Shown one piece after another: positions 23,999 to 35,827 of a stretch of 64,000 bases of DNA. The notes under the pieces were generated by a model that did not search any database, was not told the origin of the DNA, and worked only from the letters and a program-made list of their open reading frames with translations. Positions within the stretch are counted from its first letter, which is position 1; each line of letters opens with the position of its first letter. The DNA comes from Termitomyces sp. T153 (taxonomy: Eukaryota > Basidiomycota > Agaricomycetes > Agaricales > Lyophyllaceae). Both the position numbers and the translations under genes were made by a program. The stretch is taken from assembly GCA_018296165.2 (NCBI GenBank), contig JACKQL020000121.1, positions 62,001 through 126,000 on the forward strand. The letters are read 5' to 3'.

Positions 23999-26691
23999 AT
24001 GCACGCAAAAATGCGTGTGCATGATATTGAAAATACTTTGAAAAGGAGCATCATAGACATTCTGTATGAGGTCGACACAGAGACATTCATTGAGAAGATG
24101 ATATCCGAGAGGTCCACCATAGTGCAGAGCTTTCAGAAACTCGTAAATGGTAAGTATTACGAGAATTCTCGATGGGCAAAATTTCCGGAGGAACTTCCTG
24201 GCGGTGACGAGAGAGCACTCTGCAAACCTTTTGCTGATATTCTGAATGCGATTGTTGAGACAATATCTGGCGAGGTTGGCCCAAGGATCGTTTACTTGGA
24301 CTGCAACGGCAACAAGCAGGGATATCTCAAAAGTGAATTAGGGCGCCCTGATGGTGTTGGAGCTACGCGTAACTTGGCTATGGTAGAGCTTAAAGATAAG
24401 ATACACAAGCTTGAAGAAGAGATAGCTGCGAATTCCTATGTAGCTGATGAGAATCAAGATGCTTGGTCAGAACAAAAGCAAAAGGAGAGGGAGCTCGTGA
24501 GTCCCTATTTTAATAACACGTACCTCATTGACCTTCATACAGCTTTTGAGTTATCGATTGTGGTGGATGCATATTCACCTTCCCTATGAAATCAAACCAA
24601 CACAGTCGCAATGGTATGAATCCGTCAACAGCTTGTGACTCACATGCATCTGATGCTGCTCGAACAATTGGATCGTCGATTTATTCTGGGTTTCATTTTG
24701 AACCTGGATGAGCTCTGGCTAGTACTGTATGACCGATCTGGAGTAATGGTGACCAAGACACCCATCAACATCCATAAAGTGAGCATCATTTTTATTCTAA
24801 TTGAGTACATGTACTGAGTTCTCACAGGAGCCAGAAAAGTTCGTTCGTATCGTAATTGGTCTGAAGTCATGAAATATGAGGAAAGATTCAACCCCACTGA
24901 GGTTAGTCATAATTTTCCGACACTTCTTTAGACATTACTCATCCTTCTTGGTATATCAGACCTTTGTGCTCAAGCGTTACTGGCAACCTGTTGATCCGAA
25001 AAATCCAGAAGACTATCCATCTGAAGGCGAAATTTACAGAATTCTCGACAAAGACAAGACTGATGGAGCAAAACATGCATATACATGTCATGATATCAAA
25101 GTCAATGGACAGGTTGATAGTACCTTCAAGTTTATACGCCATGGTTTAGAGGCCAAGCCATATAAGCATCCTATGGACCCACTTCGAATCAGAGACCTAC
25201 AGGCACTCCTTCTCGAGCCGTATACATCTACTTTTGTGCTTGTGGACCGCCACCACACAAATATCATATCCTTATGCCCATGGGCATGATGATAACGATG
25301 GGTAGTAGTCTACGAGAGTGGTTGTTGTGCTTTCGAGGTTCTATACAAGGCAGGTATTGAATATCACCTAGCTATGATCTTCTTGACAGACATGATTGTT
25401 AGATCATAAAGATGCTCATCGACAGGGCATTCTTCACCGTAATATCAGTCCCAGCAATATCCTGATATTTGACCACCCAAATGGTGAGATATTTGGGCGG
25501 CTGATGGGCTATAAACATGCCAAGAAGGCAAAATCATTTTTTGATGAACCTGAGAATTTTCCGATGGGAAGTTGATCAAAGAAGACAAGAGCCTTCGGGC
25601 TACTATCAAACTTGTTAAGAAGAAAAACCGCCATCTCATAGTGGAAGATGATCTTGTTCGGAAAGCCTTCAAAAATATCAGTACCACCGCACCTTCCCTG
25701 GCTGCAGACTATATTTTAGACAGCATCAAATCATACCAGTCAACAAGCCACATTCAGAAATCATCAATTACCAAGAGTGACTTGAGATGGGATAACCCGG
25801 TATCAATCTTCTGCTTTGAGGAAACAGTATCTCAGGCTAATACCCTCAATCAGCCTACAAAACAATGGCCTGATTTCTCAGATCACGCACATCAAGACAC
25901 GCAAGTGGTAGGTTATGAATCCTCACATTATCCTTGACTAAATTGAGCATCTGAAGGGAACTATCCCCTATACGAGTGGAGAAGTAATTGCTTGAAACAC
26001 CGTCGCAGCCAAGGTATCTCTTGATGGTAACGGTGTACCTCTTGTGCATGATGCAATTCATGACCTTGAGTCCTTCCTTTGGGTCCTGGTCCACATATGC
26101 ATGGCTCGTAAGGGTCCAGGCATCAAAATGTGGCGACACGATTTGAACCCCAACAAGCCTGATTCTTTCAATGATGCACTGAGCGACGCTCTCATGAGAT
26201 ACTTTAGCGGTACGGAAAATATTCTGCAGGTCGAATTCGCCAAAATCAGTCTGCACAAAGTGCCAAAATTATTCGAAGACGAGATTGCAAAACATTTACA
26301 TCCTTATTTTGAACCTCTCAAGCCTCTTATCTGCAAATGGTGGAACACCATCATTCTAGGCTATCAGTATCGCAGCAACGAATTTTACAACATCCATGAA
26401 AACATCATACGTATCATCGACGATGCTCTTGCTACTCTACCCGACCAATCTGGAGATGAGGCAACCCAAAAGGAACTTTTACGCAGAAAAGAGCGCAGAG
26501 AGCATGTCTTGAGTAGCTTCAGGAACCCGCCCCCATACAGGAATGCTTTGATAACAACTCCTGCTGGTTCGCCTCCCAGTGAAATCACATCCTTGACGGC
26601 CATCCTACCGCCCCATACTCCGGTTTCAAATTTGGAACAGGAAACTTTTTCAGTAGCTTCGACATGGGACAAGTTTTTGCCTAGAATGTAG
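23999..26691 (+). pseudogene. FunK1 fungal-type protein kinase, broken copy
   Basis: FunK1 kinases are a large, expanded family in Agaricomycetes with unclear roles. Recognisable blocks in order: N-terminal helical part (24000-24500), LILNLDELWLVLYDRSGVMVT-like region (24665-24770), PEDYPSEGEIYRI (about 25007), LLEPYTSTF...DRHHTN (about 25208-25260), QGILHRNISPSNILI (about 25423-25470), GTIPYTSGEVIA (about 25958), VHDAIHDLESFLWVLVHICM (26045-26105), and a C-terminal lobe to the stop at 26691. Lesions: a frame change near 24868; a stop with a frame change at about 25570-25575; an in-frame TGA at about 25994-25996 right after GEVIA. The catalytic HRD is HRN and the expected DFD-type metal site reads MGY, so even the intact ancestor may have been inactive. 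Some breaks could be misjudged introns, but not all. Confidence 0.65.
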
Positions 26692-28092
26692 TTATGAAGG
26701 CAGCAGAAATGGTTCAAATTCATTTACTGTATATTGAACATCGCTCCACCAGATGGTCCATATTTAAATATCATCAGACTCTGTACGAATCCATTGATTC
26801 AAATTAACAATGAATGAGCAGTCGAGAGCATTCATGTGTGTAAAGCTCTCACAACGCGACGACGATGAATGAGCTAGGTAAGACCAATAAAGGTTTTGTA
26901 TATTGCAAGCCTGACAAATGGTGTGTTACTTTCCGTCTTGAAATCGAACGAAACAAAGTATATGTTATATCAGAGGAAGGTGGTAGACGTAGGGTCTGGC
27001 AGGCTTCATCAATCATCTCCTGACCCTCTCGTGCAGCTGTGATCATTGTCAGGTAACAAACAGTTCCAAGGTCTGTCCTCGCAATTGCTGAGCCCCATAC
27101 CTCGGCAACCTGGGAGGCTATGACTGAACGCCTCACCAAATGGCTAGTCAGCTCAATGAGAGTCATCTTCTGAATGCGATGCTTTCGCAAAACAGCAGCC
27201 TCTGATTACTGCTGGGCATGAAGTTGGCTACAGAGCGTCCAAATACGAGGAGACTATGTGGCTGGCATTGAAGTGAGCAATACACAAGCCTGACTCGGAA
27301 AGTGCGGGTACAGGGTGACTTGGGAAAATAATCATACATGTTGATGATTTCGGTCAAGAAAAGACATATCTGGAGTTCAGTCATTTTACTGAAATTAGTC
27401 ATAGGAGCACTATCAGAAAAAGAGTCGCGATCATTACCTCTACTGCCTCGACGGAGGCTACGTACGATTTTGACTATTTGGAGGCATACTTCAATGAAGA
27501 CGCTAAACGCGACTGCATTGGACGGGCCCAGATTTTGGGCCTCTCGAATGTCGTTCCAAACTTTTTCGTCGCAGAAATAATCATAATTCTGCCGCGAGTA
27601 TTTCAACAACGATGTTTGACTGGACTGTTGTTACAGGAAGGTTGGACATCGCCCTTTCCTAGTTGAAAATAGGTCCACCCGCCAATTTCTCTATTGACAC
27701 GGCACGTTGGTGGCAGATATGATGAGAATGTTTGAATCAACAAGCGACCAGTATTGCAGGCTTATCATCGATGATACAGGTGAGCCCGAGCACGACAAGA
27801 TACGCGTTTTTGGAACTTAATGCTTATGTAAGATATGGACCTTTGAATACATGGTCACAAAGTAACAAACCAGCACTTGCTTTGTGACGGTACCGTTGTC
27901 GACCAAGGTACGTATTTTTCGCTGGGTCTACCATGCATCCTCCACCTCGCATCCCCCTCACCTCCCTCCTCCATCCTATCTCAGACACCCTATCCAAACC
28001 ACATCCAAATCACCCAAGCACATCATCACCCACACGCTCCTTAGCTGGCCCATACCGATTCGTTGACCTTCTGACTTTTGAACTAAACGGCC
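26692..28092. other. Decayed, unassigned stretch with a minus-strand frame remnant
   Basis: About 1.4 kb. On the minus strand two open segments (26849-27190 and 27163-27609) have fairly protein-like composition (for example KVWNDIREAQNLGPSNAVAF and TELQICLFLTEIINMYDYF), but I recognise no domain. Their strand and position would fit an N-terminal part of the TEL1-like remnant at 22.7-23.6 kb, now separated by the FunK1 copy; this is speculation. The last 300 bp carry C/T-rich text before the KH gene, probably its promoter. Confidence 0.3.
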
Positions 28093-29496
28093 ATGCCAGA
28101 CGCTGAATCCAACAGGAAACGGTCTCGCTCTCCGTCTGACAGTGACTCTCCGAAACAATACAAGCGTGCTAACACAGGCACGACGGCAGGTGCGGATGAG
28201 GGCGCGGCCACTGGTGCAGGCTCTCTATCACTTTCATCCTCTTCGGACGTAACAATGGTCGATGCTCAGGCTACTGGCGCTGACGATAATGCCGGATCAA
28301 CCTCCAATTCAAATCAAGGTAAAAACAAGGACAGTAAGTCGGCCGATGTCATCTCCCGCGATGGCAAGTCAGACAGCGCCACTACTTCTGGCGAACCTTC
28401 GTCCTCGACTGCAGCCCCTCCACCGCCTCCATCTGCGATGATTCACATGCGCTGCTTGATTGTGACCCAGGATGCGTCCATTATCATCGGCAAGGGTGGC
28501 TCGCACGTAAATGAGATTCGCGAGAAGAGTGGCGCGCGCGTTATGGTCTCTGAAAGTATCCCAGGCAACCCAGAGCGCATCCTCAATGTGAGTGGACCTC
28601 TTGACGCTGTGTCCAAGGTCAGTAAATTTGATGTGATGTTACAATGATTTGGTTAACTTTTGTGCAGGCATTCGGCCTCATTGTCCGCCGCATTAACGAT
28701 GAACCATTCGACGTGCCTTCCGTTCCTGGCAGTCGAGCAGTGACCATTAAATTTATGATACCCAATTCGCGCATGGGCTCCGTTATCGGAAAACAGGGTT
28801 CAAAGATCAAGGAAATCCAAGATGCCAGTGGTGCTAGATTGAATGCTAGTGAAGGAATGCTACCTGGCTCCACGGAGGTAATGTTATTACTTACGCTCGT
28901 ATTGCTTGTGTGATTTGACTCTCAACAGCGTGTACTTAGTGTTGCTGGAGTTGCTGACGCCATCCATATTGCAACTTACTACATTGGGAATATTCTCATT
29001 GAGGCGCAAGAACGGATGCCATCCTCTTCGAATTCGAGTTACCGCCCATCAAGCAACTCCCGTCGACCCAATTACAGTGGCTCTTCTTACGTTCCGGGAT
29101 ACCACAACCCCTCACCTTATGGACCTCCATCTCACAATCCGCCGCAGCAACTCCAGACTCAACAGATCTATATTCCGAACGACTTGGTGGGCTGTATCAT
29201 CGGGAAGGGTGGTAGCAAAATTAATGAGATTCGACACATGAGCGCCAGTCAGATTAAGATCATGGAGCCAGGCGCGGTGGGTGTTGGGATGAATGGCGCA
29301 CCAGCGCCAACGGGCGGTGAGGGCGAGCGATTGGTCGTCATCACTGGCCAGCCTGCAAACATTCAGATGGCAGTGCAATTATTGTACCATGTAAGTTTGC
29401 CCGTGCGATGAGGATTATATATATTAAGCTGAATTCGGTCACAGCGACTTGAACAGGAGAAACAAAAACAACTTCGTGCGAGTGCCTCCTCTTAAA
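28093..29496 (+). CDS. Triple KH-domain RNA-binding protein (PCBP/HEK2-like)
   Basis: Poly(C)-binding-type RNA-binding protein with three KH domains, likely in mRNA stability, localisation or telomere-linked RNA binding as in yeast Pbp2/Hek2. The disordered N-terminus is Ser/Asp/Ala-rich with a basic cluster (NRKRSRSPSDSD). KH1: MRCLIVTQDASIIIGKGGSH with GKGG. KH2 (after an intron at about 28619-28668): IKFMIPNSRMGSVIGKQGSK with GKQG. KH3 (from about 29170): IYIPNDLVGCIIGKGGSKIN with GKGG. All three GxxG loops are intact. A Ser/Pro/Tyr-rich linker separates KH2 and KH3. A short last exon (RLEQEKQKQLRASASS) ends at the TAA 29494-29496. Confidence 0.9.
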
Positions 29497-29761
29497 GTTA
29501 TCAAAACTTCTTGTATGTTACGCAATCAATGTCGTTGACCAGGAGGCGCATGAGAGCATGTCTCTCGTCTGGACTCTGTGTATACTCGAGTAGTATCTTT
29601 CATACTCGTTCATCTTGTCCCAAATCAGAGTTCGATTATTATGTAACCTCGCAATCAAGAAAAAATAATAATTTTGCTTTCTAAAACCTTGATCGAAATT
29701 TTTGCTAGTTTTGTTTCTAAGTTGTACCATCCTCAAACGAACGTGTCTATTACCTATACTC
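29497..29761. other. Short gap between KH gene and BRX1
   Basis: 265 bp holding the 3' end of the KH gene and the BRX1 promoter; AT-rich, no coding frame. Confidence 0.4.
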
Positions 29762-30886
29762 ATGACCTCGATACTCAAGGCACAGAAGGCGAACGCGACG
29801 AAGGCTGATTCTAAAGGAAAAAGGAAAGCGGATGACATGGATGTTGACCAGGACATAGAAGTCATTGCCGCCAAAAGGAAGAAAAATAAGCAACGCGTCT
29901 TGCTACTCTCCTCTCGTGGTATAACACATCGTATGAGACATCTAATGAATGACCTTGAAGCGCTTTTGCCACATGTAAAGAAAGGTAAGTATAACATTAC
30001 TGAATCGCCAATAAAAAATAGCTGACAACCATATCAGACTCGAAACTCGATTCCAAATCCCAGCTTCATCTCCTCCCTGAACTCGCAGATCTAAACAACT
30101 GCAATAACACGCTGTACTTTGAAGCACGTCGCCATGAGGATCTATATCTTTGGGCAGCAAAGACGCCGAACGGTCCTAGTATAAAAATGCACGTCCAAAA
30201 CGTGCATACAATGGACGAGCTTAAGATGACTGGAAATTGCCTCAAGGGTTCGCGGGGTCTGTTGAGTTTTGACAAGGGATTTGACGACACGGAGTGGGGC
30301 CGCCTGACAAAAGAAGTGTTCACACAGGCAAGTAACTTCTTGCATGTGGCCCTTTGCGATGTAATTATGCCATTGTTATCAGATCTTTGGGGTACCATCT
30401 ACAGCACGGAGGGCAAAACCCTTCATTGATCATATTCTTACATTTTCGCTGCTAGATTCGAAGATCTGGTTCCGTAATTTCCAGGTTCGCATTGTCAGCA
30501 TTTACATCCGTCATATCGCTCATCTCCTTGGCCCATTGTTCGACTAGATCATCGAGAAAGATCCTTTGCAGCCTAATGGGCCTCCGCAGACCACGCTCGT
30601 TGAGATCGGGCCACGATTTGTGCTTACCCCGATTCGTATTTTTGAAGGAGCGTTCAGCGGCGCGACAGTGTACTCTAACCCTGGTAAAGTCATGTACCTA
30701 CTTGTACGGATCAGCGACTTATCGTTGTTAGAATTTGTGTCACCATCTGCTGTTCGCTCGGCACTGAGACGAGAAAAGGGTCACAAATACGGCCAACGTA
30801 AAGATGCAGAAGAAGAAGGCCAAAGGAGAAAGGCGATGCGTATGCGCGGAGATGATGAATTAGCGGTGCACAAAGTGTTTGCGTAA
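29762..30886 (+). CDS. BRX1: Ribosome biogenesis protein BRX1 (Brix domain)
   Basis: Nucleolar factor for 60S subunit assembly, binding 27S pre-rRNA. The ATG at 29762 opens a basic N-terminus with GKRKADDMDVDQD. The Brix domain starts RVLLLSSRGITHRMRHLMNDL, then SKSQLHLLPELADLNNCN, LYFEARRHEDLYLWAAK, GPSIKMHVQNVHTMDELK, and LTKEVFTQ. It joins to IFGVPSTARRAKPFIDHIL, KIWFRNFQ, then IIEKDPLQPN, LVEIGPRFVLTPIRIFEG and EFVSPSAVRSALRREKG. The intron after VFTQ begins with GC (donor AG/gcaagt, near 30328) and ends in CAG near 30384; the other introns are GT-AG. Stop at 30884-30886. Length and all blocks match the family. Confidence 0.94.
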
Positions 30887-31201
30887 TGCCGGACCGTGCA
30901 AGGTTGGTAGGCAACCTGCCTACATATGTAGATTCAGACGTATGTTTAAAGAGAACAATGGCAATTGTGGGCAACAGATATGCTTAGTCAGCCAAGACAA
31001 AAGGAAAACCATAGTGAGAACCATTGATGAGGCACTTTATATTTCTTTTTGACGGCATTGTTGTGGGCGCCCCGGATCTGGTGGCTTGACTGAGCTTCGA
31101 TTTCCATAATGCCTTTTGTATTTCCTTCAAGAGTCCTCATTTATACGCGTAACATGAAAGGCACCCTGTCGTATCCAACCCATTAATCGTCGCCTCTCGC
31201 A
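30887..31201. other. Gap between BRX1 and the arrestin-like gene
   Basis: 315 bp without a coding frame; 3' UTR and promoter sequence only, as far as can be seen. Confidence 0.4.
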
Positions 31202-32984
31202 ATGTCAGTCTCTATAGATATCGTACCTAGCGCGGACTCGATCGATATGATCGGTGAAGCCGACCCATCGTGAGTCTCTCCATCTCTCTTCTCCGTATGT
31301 CCCAGCTCAGCGCCCAGTGCCCAATCACTCAGGTCAAATTATTCCGTCTCAGGTCATGTCTCCATCGCTCTAACTTCCCCATACGCTCTCTATGGGCCTC
31401 GGCGGACGGCTCGTATACTACTCCATTCTGTAACTCTCACCTTCGAGGGTCAGTCCGAGGTTCTGACGCCGCAGACCGGATACTCTGCTGTGCGGTTGTG
31501 CACCGAGACTCGTGATATCACACCGCCTGAGCCGGTCGAGATGAATAACGAAGGTCACGAAGACTCTGGCAAACCTTGTAGGTCTTGGTTATTTCTTATT
31601 AGTTATATCTTATCATTGCCCCTTTCAATGCATGTAGGTTATTGGAATGTCCTTTTCGATATGTCCATTCCTGGATGGCTTCCTCCATCAGCAGTCTACG
31701 GTGTTGAGGGCGCGGGGGTCCGATATACATTGTTTGCAGAAGTCAAATATACTGTGGTGTGCGACAATAACAACTCTTTCTCCTTGTCACATCTCTGCTC
31801 TCCTTTCCGATCTCGTATAAGAAATGTGGAAACCCTAAAAGACATTCTCCTCAGACGGTTGATCGCCCCTTATGAAGATTCACACACCAACGAGAATATG
31901 GTACTCCAACCACAAGTTACCTACTTGATCAACCCAAAGTATCCCAAAGATACCAGATTCCCCACTGACATCCTGTCCACTCTTCAGGTCCTTGTGACTG
32001 TCCCAGAGCACATCGATATCGAGCACCATAGCTTCCCTGTCACCATCCGAATGCGTACAAAGGGCTTACCGGCAGATAATTGCAAAAGATTACAAGTCAA
32101 CTCTGTATCTGTCAATGTCGTTCAAAAGGAAAGATATAGGTAGGTATGAACGTTGATTATCCTGGAATCAATGTCTTACTCCCCACACTCTCAGAACGAC
32201 TGTTGTCGAAGGCTACTACCATCGTTATCCCATTTCTCCACCCAAACATCAGCCTCCGCATGTTCCCCTTCGAGATCCTCATCCAATGGCAGCCATCTAC
32301 GAATCAGGCCTCGGTGGTTGCGTTGCCTATAGTCGAAGTATCCACCGTGAATTTTCTCTTCTTCCCCCTGATGAACCTGGATTCTATTCTCTCGGCGATA
32401 ACAACTATCCATTTTCCAAAGATGCTGAACAGAGAACTTGGTATACCATGGAGACCTCTGTACCCTTCGTGCATCAGATCACGGATGACAAGACGGTCGA
32501 ATGGAGTGAATCCTCTATCATTCGTCCGAGCGTCTATTCACCTCTGATCAGCATTTTGCACGAAGCCGCCATCGAATTGAACTGTGCTTACGCCCTTCCC
32601 GAGACTGACGAAATCGTCACCGAGCGAATCTTTTTCTCATTCCCTCTTCGATTTCAGTTATTTGCGCCGGACACTCAATCATCCTATTATGCCTTCGCCC
32701 TGTCAGGGGTTTTGCCTACTCAGCCTGGGTTGCCTGAGCCATCTCTTCGCTCTTCAAAACCATGCACATCCAGTCTCCCCGCATATTCTCAATTATTTGA
32801 TAGCAATGGGGATCGCAAGGTCGATCATAACCCGCCTCTTCCGCTTTATACTCCGCGAGCATCACCAAATGTATCCTCGACCTCTCTCAGTCTTGACTTA
32901 GACACTGACTCCGATTCCGAAGGTATAGAGGCACGAGAAATAGACCCTCTCTTGTCGAGTCGTTATAGCTACGAGTCGGATTAG
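31202..32984 (+). CDS. Arrestin-like (alpha-arrestin fold) protein
   Basis: Probably an arrestin-domain protein, a class that often adapts ubiquitin ligases to membrane transporters. Four exons. After exon 1 (MSVSIDIVPSADSIDMIGEADPS) the arrestin N-fold text appears: SVSGHVSIALTSPYALYGPRR, ILLHSVTLTFEGQSEVLTP, TGYSAVRLC, then WNVLFDMSIPGWLPPSAVYG and AGVRYTLFAEVKYTVV, the usual 'lPgwLPpS' and 'gv.Y.l.A...' blocks. A C-terminal-type beta region follows (PVTIRMRTKGLP). The tail is Ser/Pro-rich with an acidic end (DTDSDSEGIEAREIDPLL). I see no clear PPxY motif. The acceptor of the first intron is ambiguous. Fold call moderate; function not known. Confidence 0.65.
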
Positions 32985-33687
32985 ACGACATCATCCTCCC
33001 CACCCATTCCTTGCCGCTAATGCTGCATTATATCCTACCATAACTGCTCATGATCTATAGTTACTTAATATCTCCACCCTCGTCCCTTGTCTTCCATTGC
33101 ATCGTCATCTTTGGCAGTCCTGCGCGTGCGTAGTTGACATCTCATTTTTGGTTGTAGTATATATTTCACATCCGTTTTGAACGCTCACATTACTCTACTT
33201 GCATTTGCATACTACGTCCTTGTCATTCATTAGCACTGTCCTCAATCAAACCAAATATTGAATTTCGTCCACTTCTTGAGGGCACATCTTCGGCGATTAT
33301 CCGCTGCCCAACTATCCTGAGTAATCGCTGCCGATTGGACATAAGATGCGATGAAATGCCCGTACTATACGGAAATTCGGTGACCGGATCTGTATAACCT
33401 AGTATACCAGTGTTCATAGTAAGGCAGAAAGTACGCAATTTATTTGTCGTATGGAATAGAAGAATAAAAGGGCAAGGAAAGAAAACAGTAGACAATATTG
33501 AAAACTGAAATATTGGAAAATGAAAAGGGCTAGTCGAGAAATAACTATGCACAAGAAAGGAATACTCATCCTGCAGAAAGGAGTATTTAACTGTCAATAT
33601 TATTTGAACCAAAGATGTAACACGGCCCGGGAAATTATTAACAAACAACGCGTCTGAGCACGTGCATCGCGTTTGTTTTTGGTTACT
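32985..33687. other. Gene-free stretch before the Csm1-like gene
   Basis: About 700 bp. Open frames on the minus strand (33223-33750) have no recognisable motif and a low-complexity phenylalanine/serine run from A/T-rich text. Treated as UTR and promoter sequence. Confidence 0.45.
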
Positions 33688-35389
33688 ATGTCCGACGATG
33701 AGAATGAGCTTGGTGCGTCCACCAGGCGGATCCATAAGATGCATGTTCATCCACGTCTTCAGGTGGTCTCAGCCCCACGGCTCCAATAGCCCGCCGTGTC
33801 AAGAAGTCCGCTCGAGCCACTAAACCCCCTAGTCGCACCGAAGCATCAAACCCAGTGAAAGAGCATAAGAACGCACCGCGGCCCACAACGGACAACTCAG
33901 ACATTGAGGAATTGGCCGCTCCAACCGGTCCATTTGATTTTTCCACAGTGAACGCTGACGATAAACCACTAGCTCAAAAGACGCAATCTCGGCGCGCCGA
34001 GGCTGCGCCTGTAGCGAATGGCAAACCAAATACAAAGGGAAAGGGGAAAGCCAGGGCTCCTCAGATAAAATTTGCTACCAAGAAGCAGGTCGATGAGCCC
34101 ATGGATGTCGATCCGATTGATGTTCCAGATGAAACTGAAGGGGAGCACGAGTCTAGGGCTCAGAACACGACGAAACCTAGCAGTCGCCTCAAACACACAA
34201 AGACGCGCCGGAAGGAAGTCGATGAAATAGCACGACTGACAGAGGAGCTCAAAAGGGTGCGTCTTGGCCATTTTCACCCTGTTAAGATGGCGACCTGACC
34301 GCATTCCGTAGGCACGAGATCAGATTGCGACACTCACTTCACAGCTAGAAGAAGCTTTTAGTGTGCGAGAGACAGAACCTGAGAAGCTGTATCGACTCCA
34401 ACAGGCTCAATTTGACGCACAGTTGAAATGTACGTGTGACCGCTAGACGTGAGGATAGGAGATGTAACACTTTGCTATAGCACACACTGATGTAATCAAA
34501 GAGCTGAACAACCAGCTTGCAATGAAAGAACCGTTGATGCGTTCAGGGAATTCCACGGTACTCAATCTACTGACGCGTGAAGCTGCCGACGAGGAAAAAC
34601 GAGCTGTCGAACATGAAGTGGAACGATGGAAATCTGTCGCAGAGCAGAGACAACGAGAAATGAGGCAACGGGACGCGCGCATAGCAGAACTAGAGCGAAT
34701 TGGTACATCGTCAACTGTCTTGAAAGAAAGTATCATTGATTTTTTTTCTAGAGAGAGATCTGCGTTCCGAACTTAATGCTGAAATTGAAAGGTCTGCAGC
34801 CCTATCCGCCAAAGCCAACCGCGTACCACCGTCGGCTTCACGTGGCGGGGGACACTCGGTAGGTGTCGATGATCCAAAGAATGCAGAAGTTGTCCGATTA
34901 TATGAGGATGTCACCAACCTCTTGATAACTGGGATGAAAGTGGCCCCAGGGCAGTATCTAGGATTGGACGAATGGACTCTCACCTGTGTATACACATTCT
35001 TTGATGAGTCAGTAGACGACCCACAATCTGCACCGCTCAAAAGTGAGTCTCATCATAAGAATCCACTTGATTTTTCAATCTTATTGTTGTGCTTATCAGG
35101 CTTCGTCTTCACCTTAAGACTCTGTCATGAGCCAGACCCGTCGCAAGCTCAACCACCGGAAGCGGTTACCTCAAAAGACCAGCTTATACCGATGGTGTAT
35201 TTCGCGCCGCAGAACCTGGATATGGAACCAAATGAGTACGTCGAGGAGCTGGATTTCCTCCAAGGACCATTTTCATTTGGGCGACATCAACTACCACTTT
35301 TTTTGAGGACATTATATAATAGGATAAAGCACGCGTTGAAGCTAGATGACGGAGATGATGACTCTGTACAGGAGGTGGAGGCGCCATGA
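33688..35389 (+). CDS. Csm1/Pcs1-like monopolin-type coiled-coil protein
   Basis: Likely homologue of the kinetochore/rDNA-clamp protein Csm1 (fission yeast Pcs1). Start ATG 33688 with a tiny first exon (MSDDENEL) and an intron to about 33731. The N-terminal third is basic and disordered. From about 34205 (KEVDEIARLTEELKR) to about 34800 the sequence is heptad-rich coiled coil, spread over four exons (ATLTSQLEEAFS, VIKELNNQLAMKE, EVERWKSVAEQRQREMRQRDARIAELE, DLRSELNAEIERS). The C-terminus is a globular domain: VVRLYEDVTNLLITGMKV, FVFTLRLCHEPD, LIPMVYFAPQNLD and EELDFLQGPFSFGRHQLPLF, matching the Csm1 RWD-like domain (LDFl..PFtF.r.q...F). Acidic tail (DDGDDDSVQEVEAP). Confidence rests on the C-terminal block. 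Confidence 0.65.
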
Positions 35390-35827
35390 TCGGGATATGG
35401 TGTGATATGCTTTACGAGATCTTTGACGAATGTGACGATCACTTTCTTTTGGATGCTTGTTTTTCGGTCATCAATCACCTTCATCACGCCGGCCTTTAAT
35501 GCCGCACGCAACGCTTGTGTTCACTACACCCCACCAACCTTCATCTGAGGGAACCCCTCCCCGCCATCAAGCCATTCACATATTAACTCATGGCCTATTT
35601 CAACAGCGCCACCGATCTCTACTTCGCACCGTCTTTTCTGTCCTTCGACCCTCCCCTAGGGTGAGTCAAGTACGACAGATGTGCGGCTCACCATAGTCGT
35701 CAATTCGATAACTAGATTAATGATCATGAGCTAGCTGACAGATGTGGATGGACTATTCGAAGCCATATCAGATTTATATTCCACACTTCTTTCAACATTG
35801 ACTTCGACTTGAAGCTTGCAAACGACG
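35390..35827. other. Gap between convergent genes
   Basis: About 440 bp between the stop of the Csm1-like gene and the end of the minus-strand membrane-protein gene; 3' UTR text only. Confidence 0.4.
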
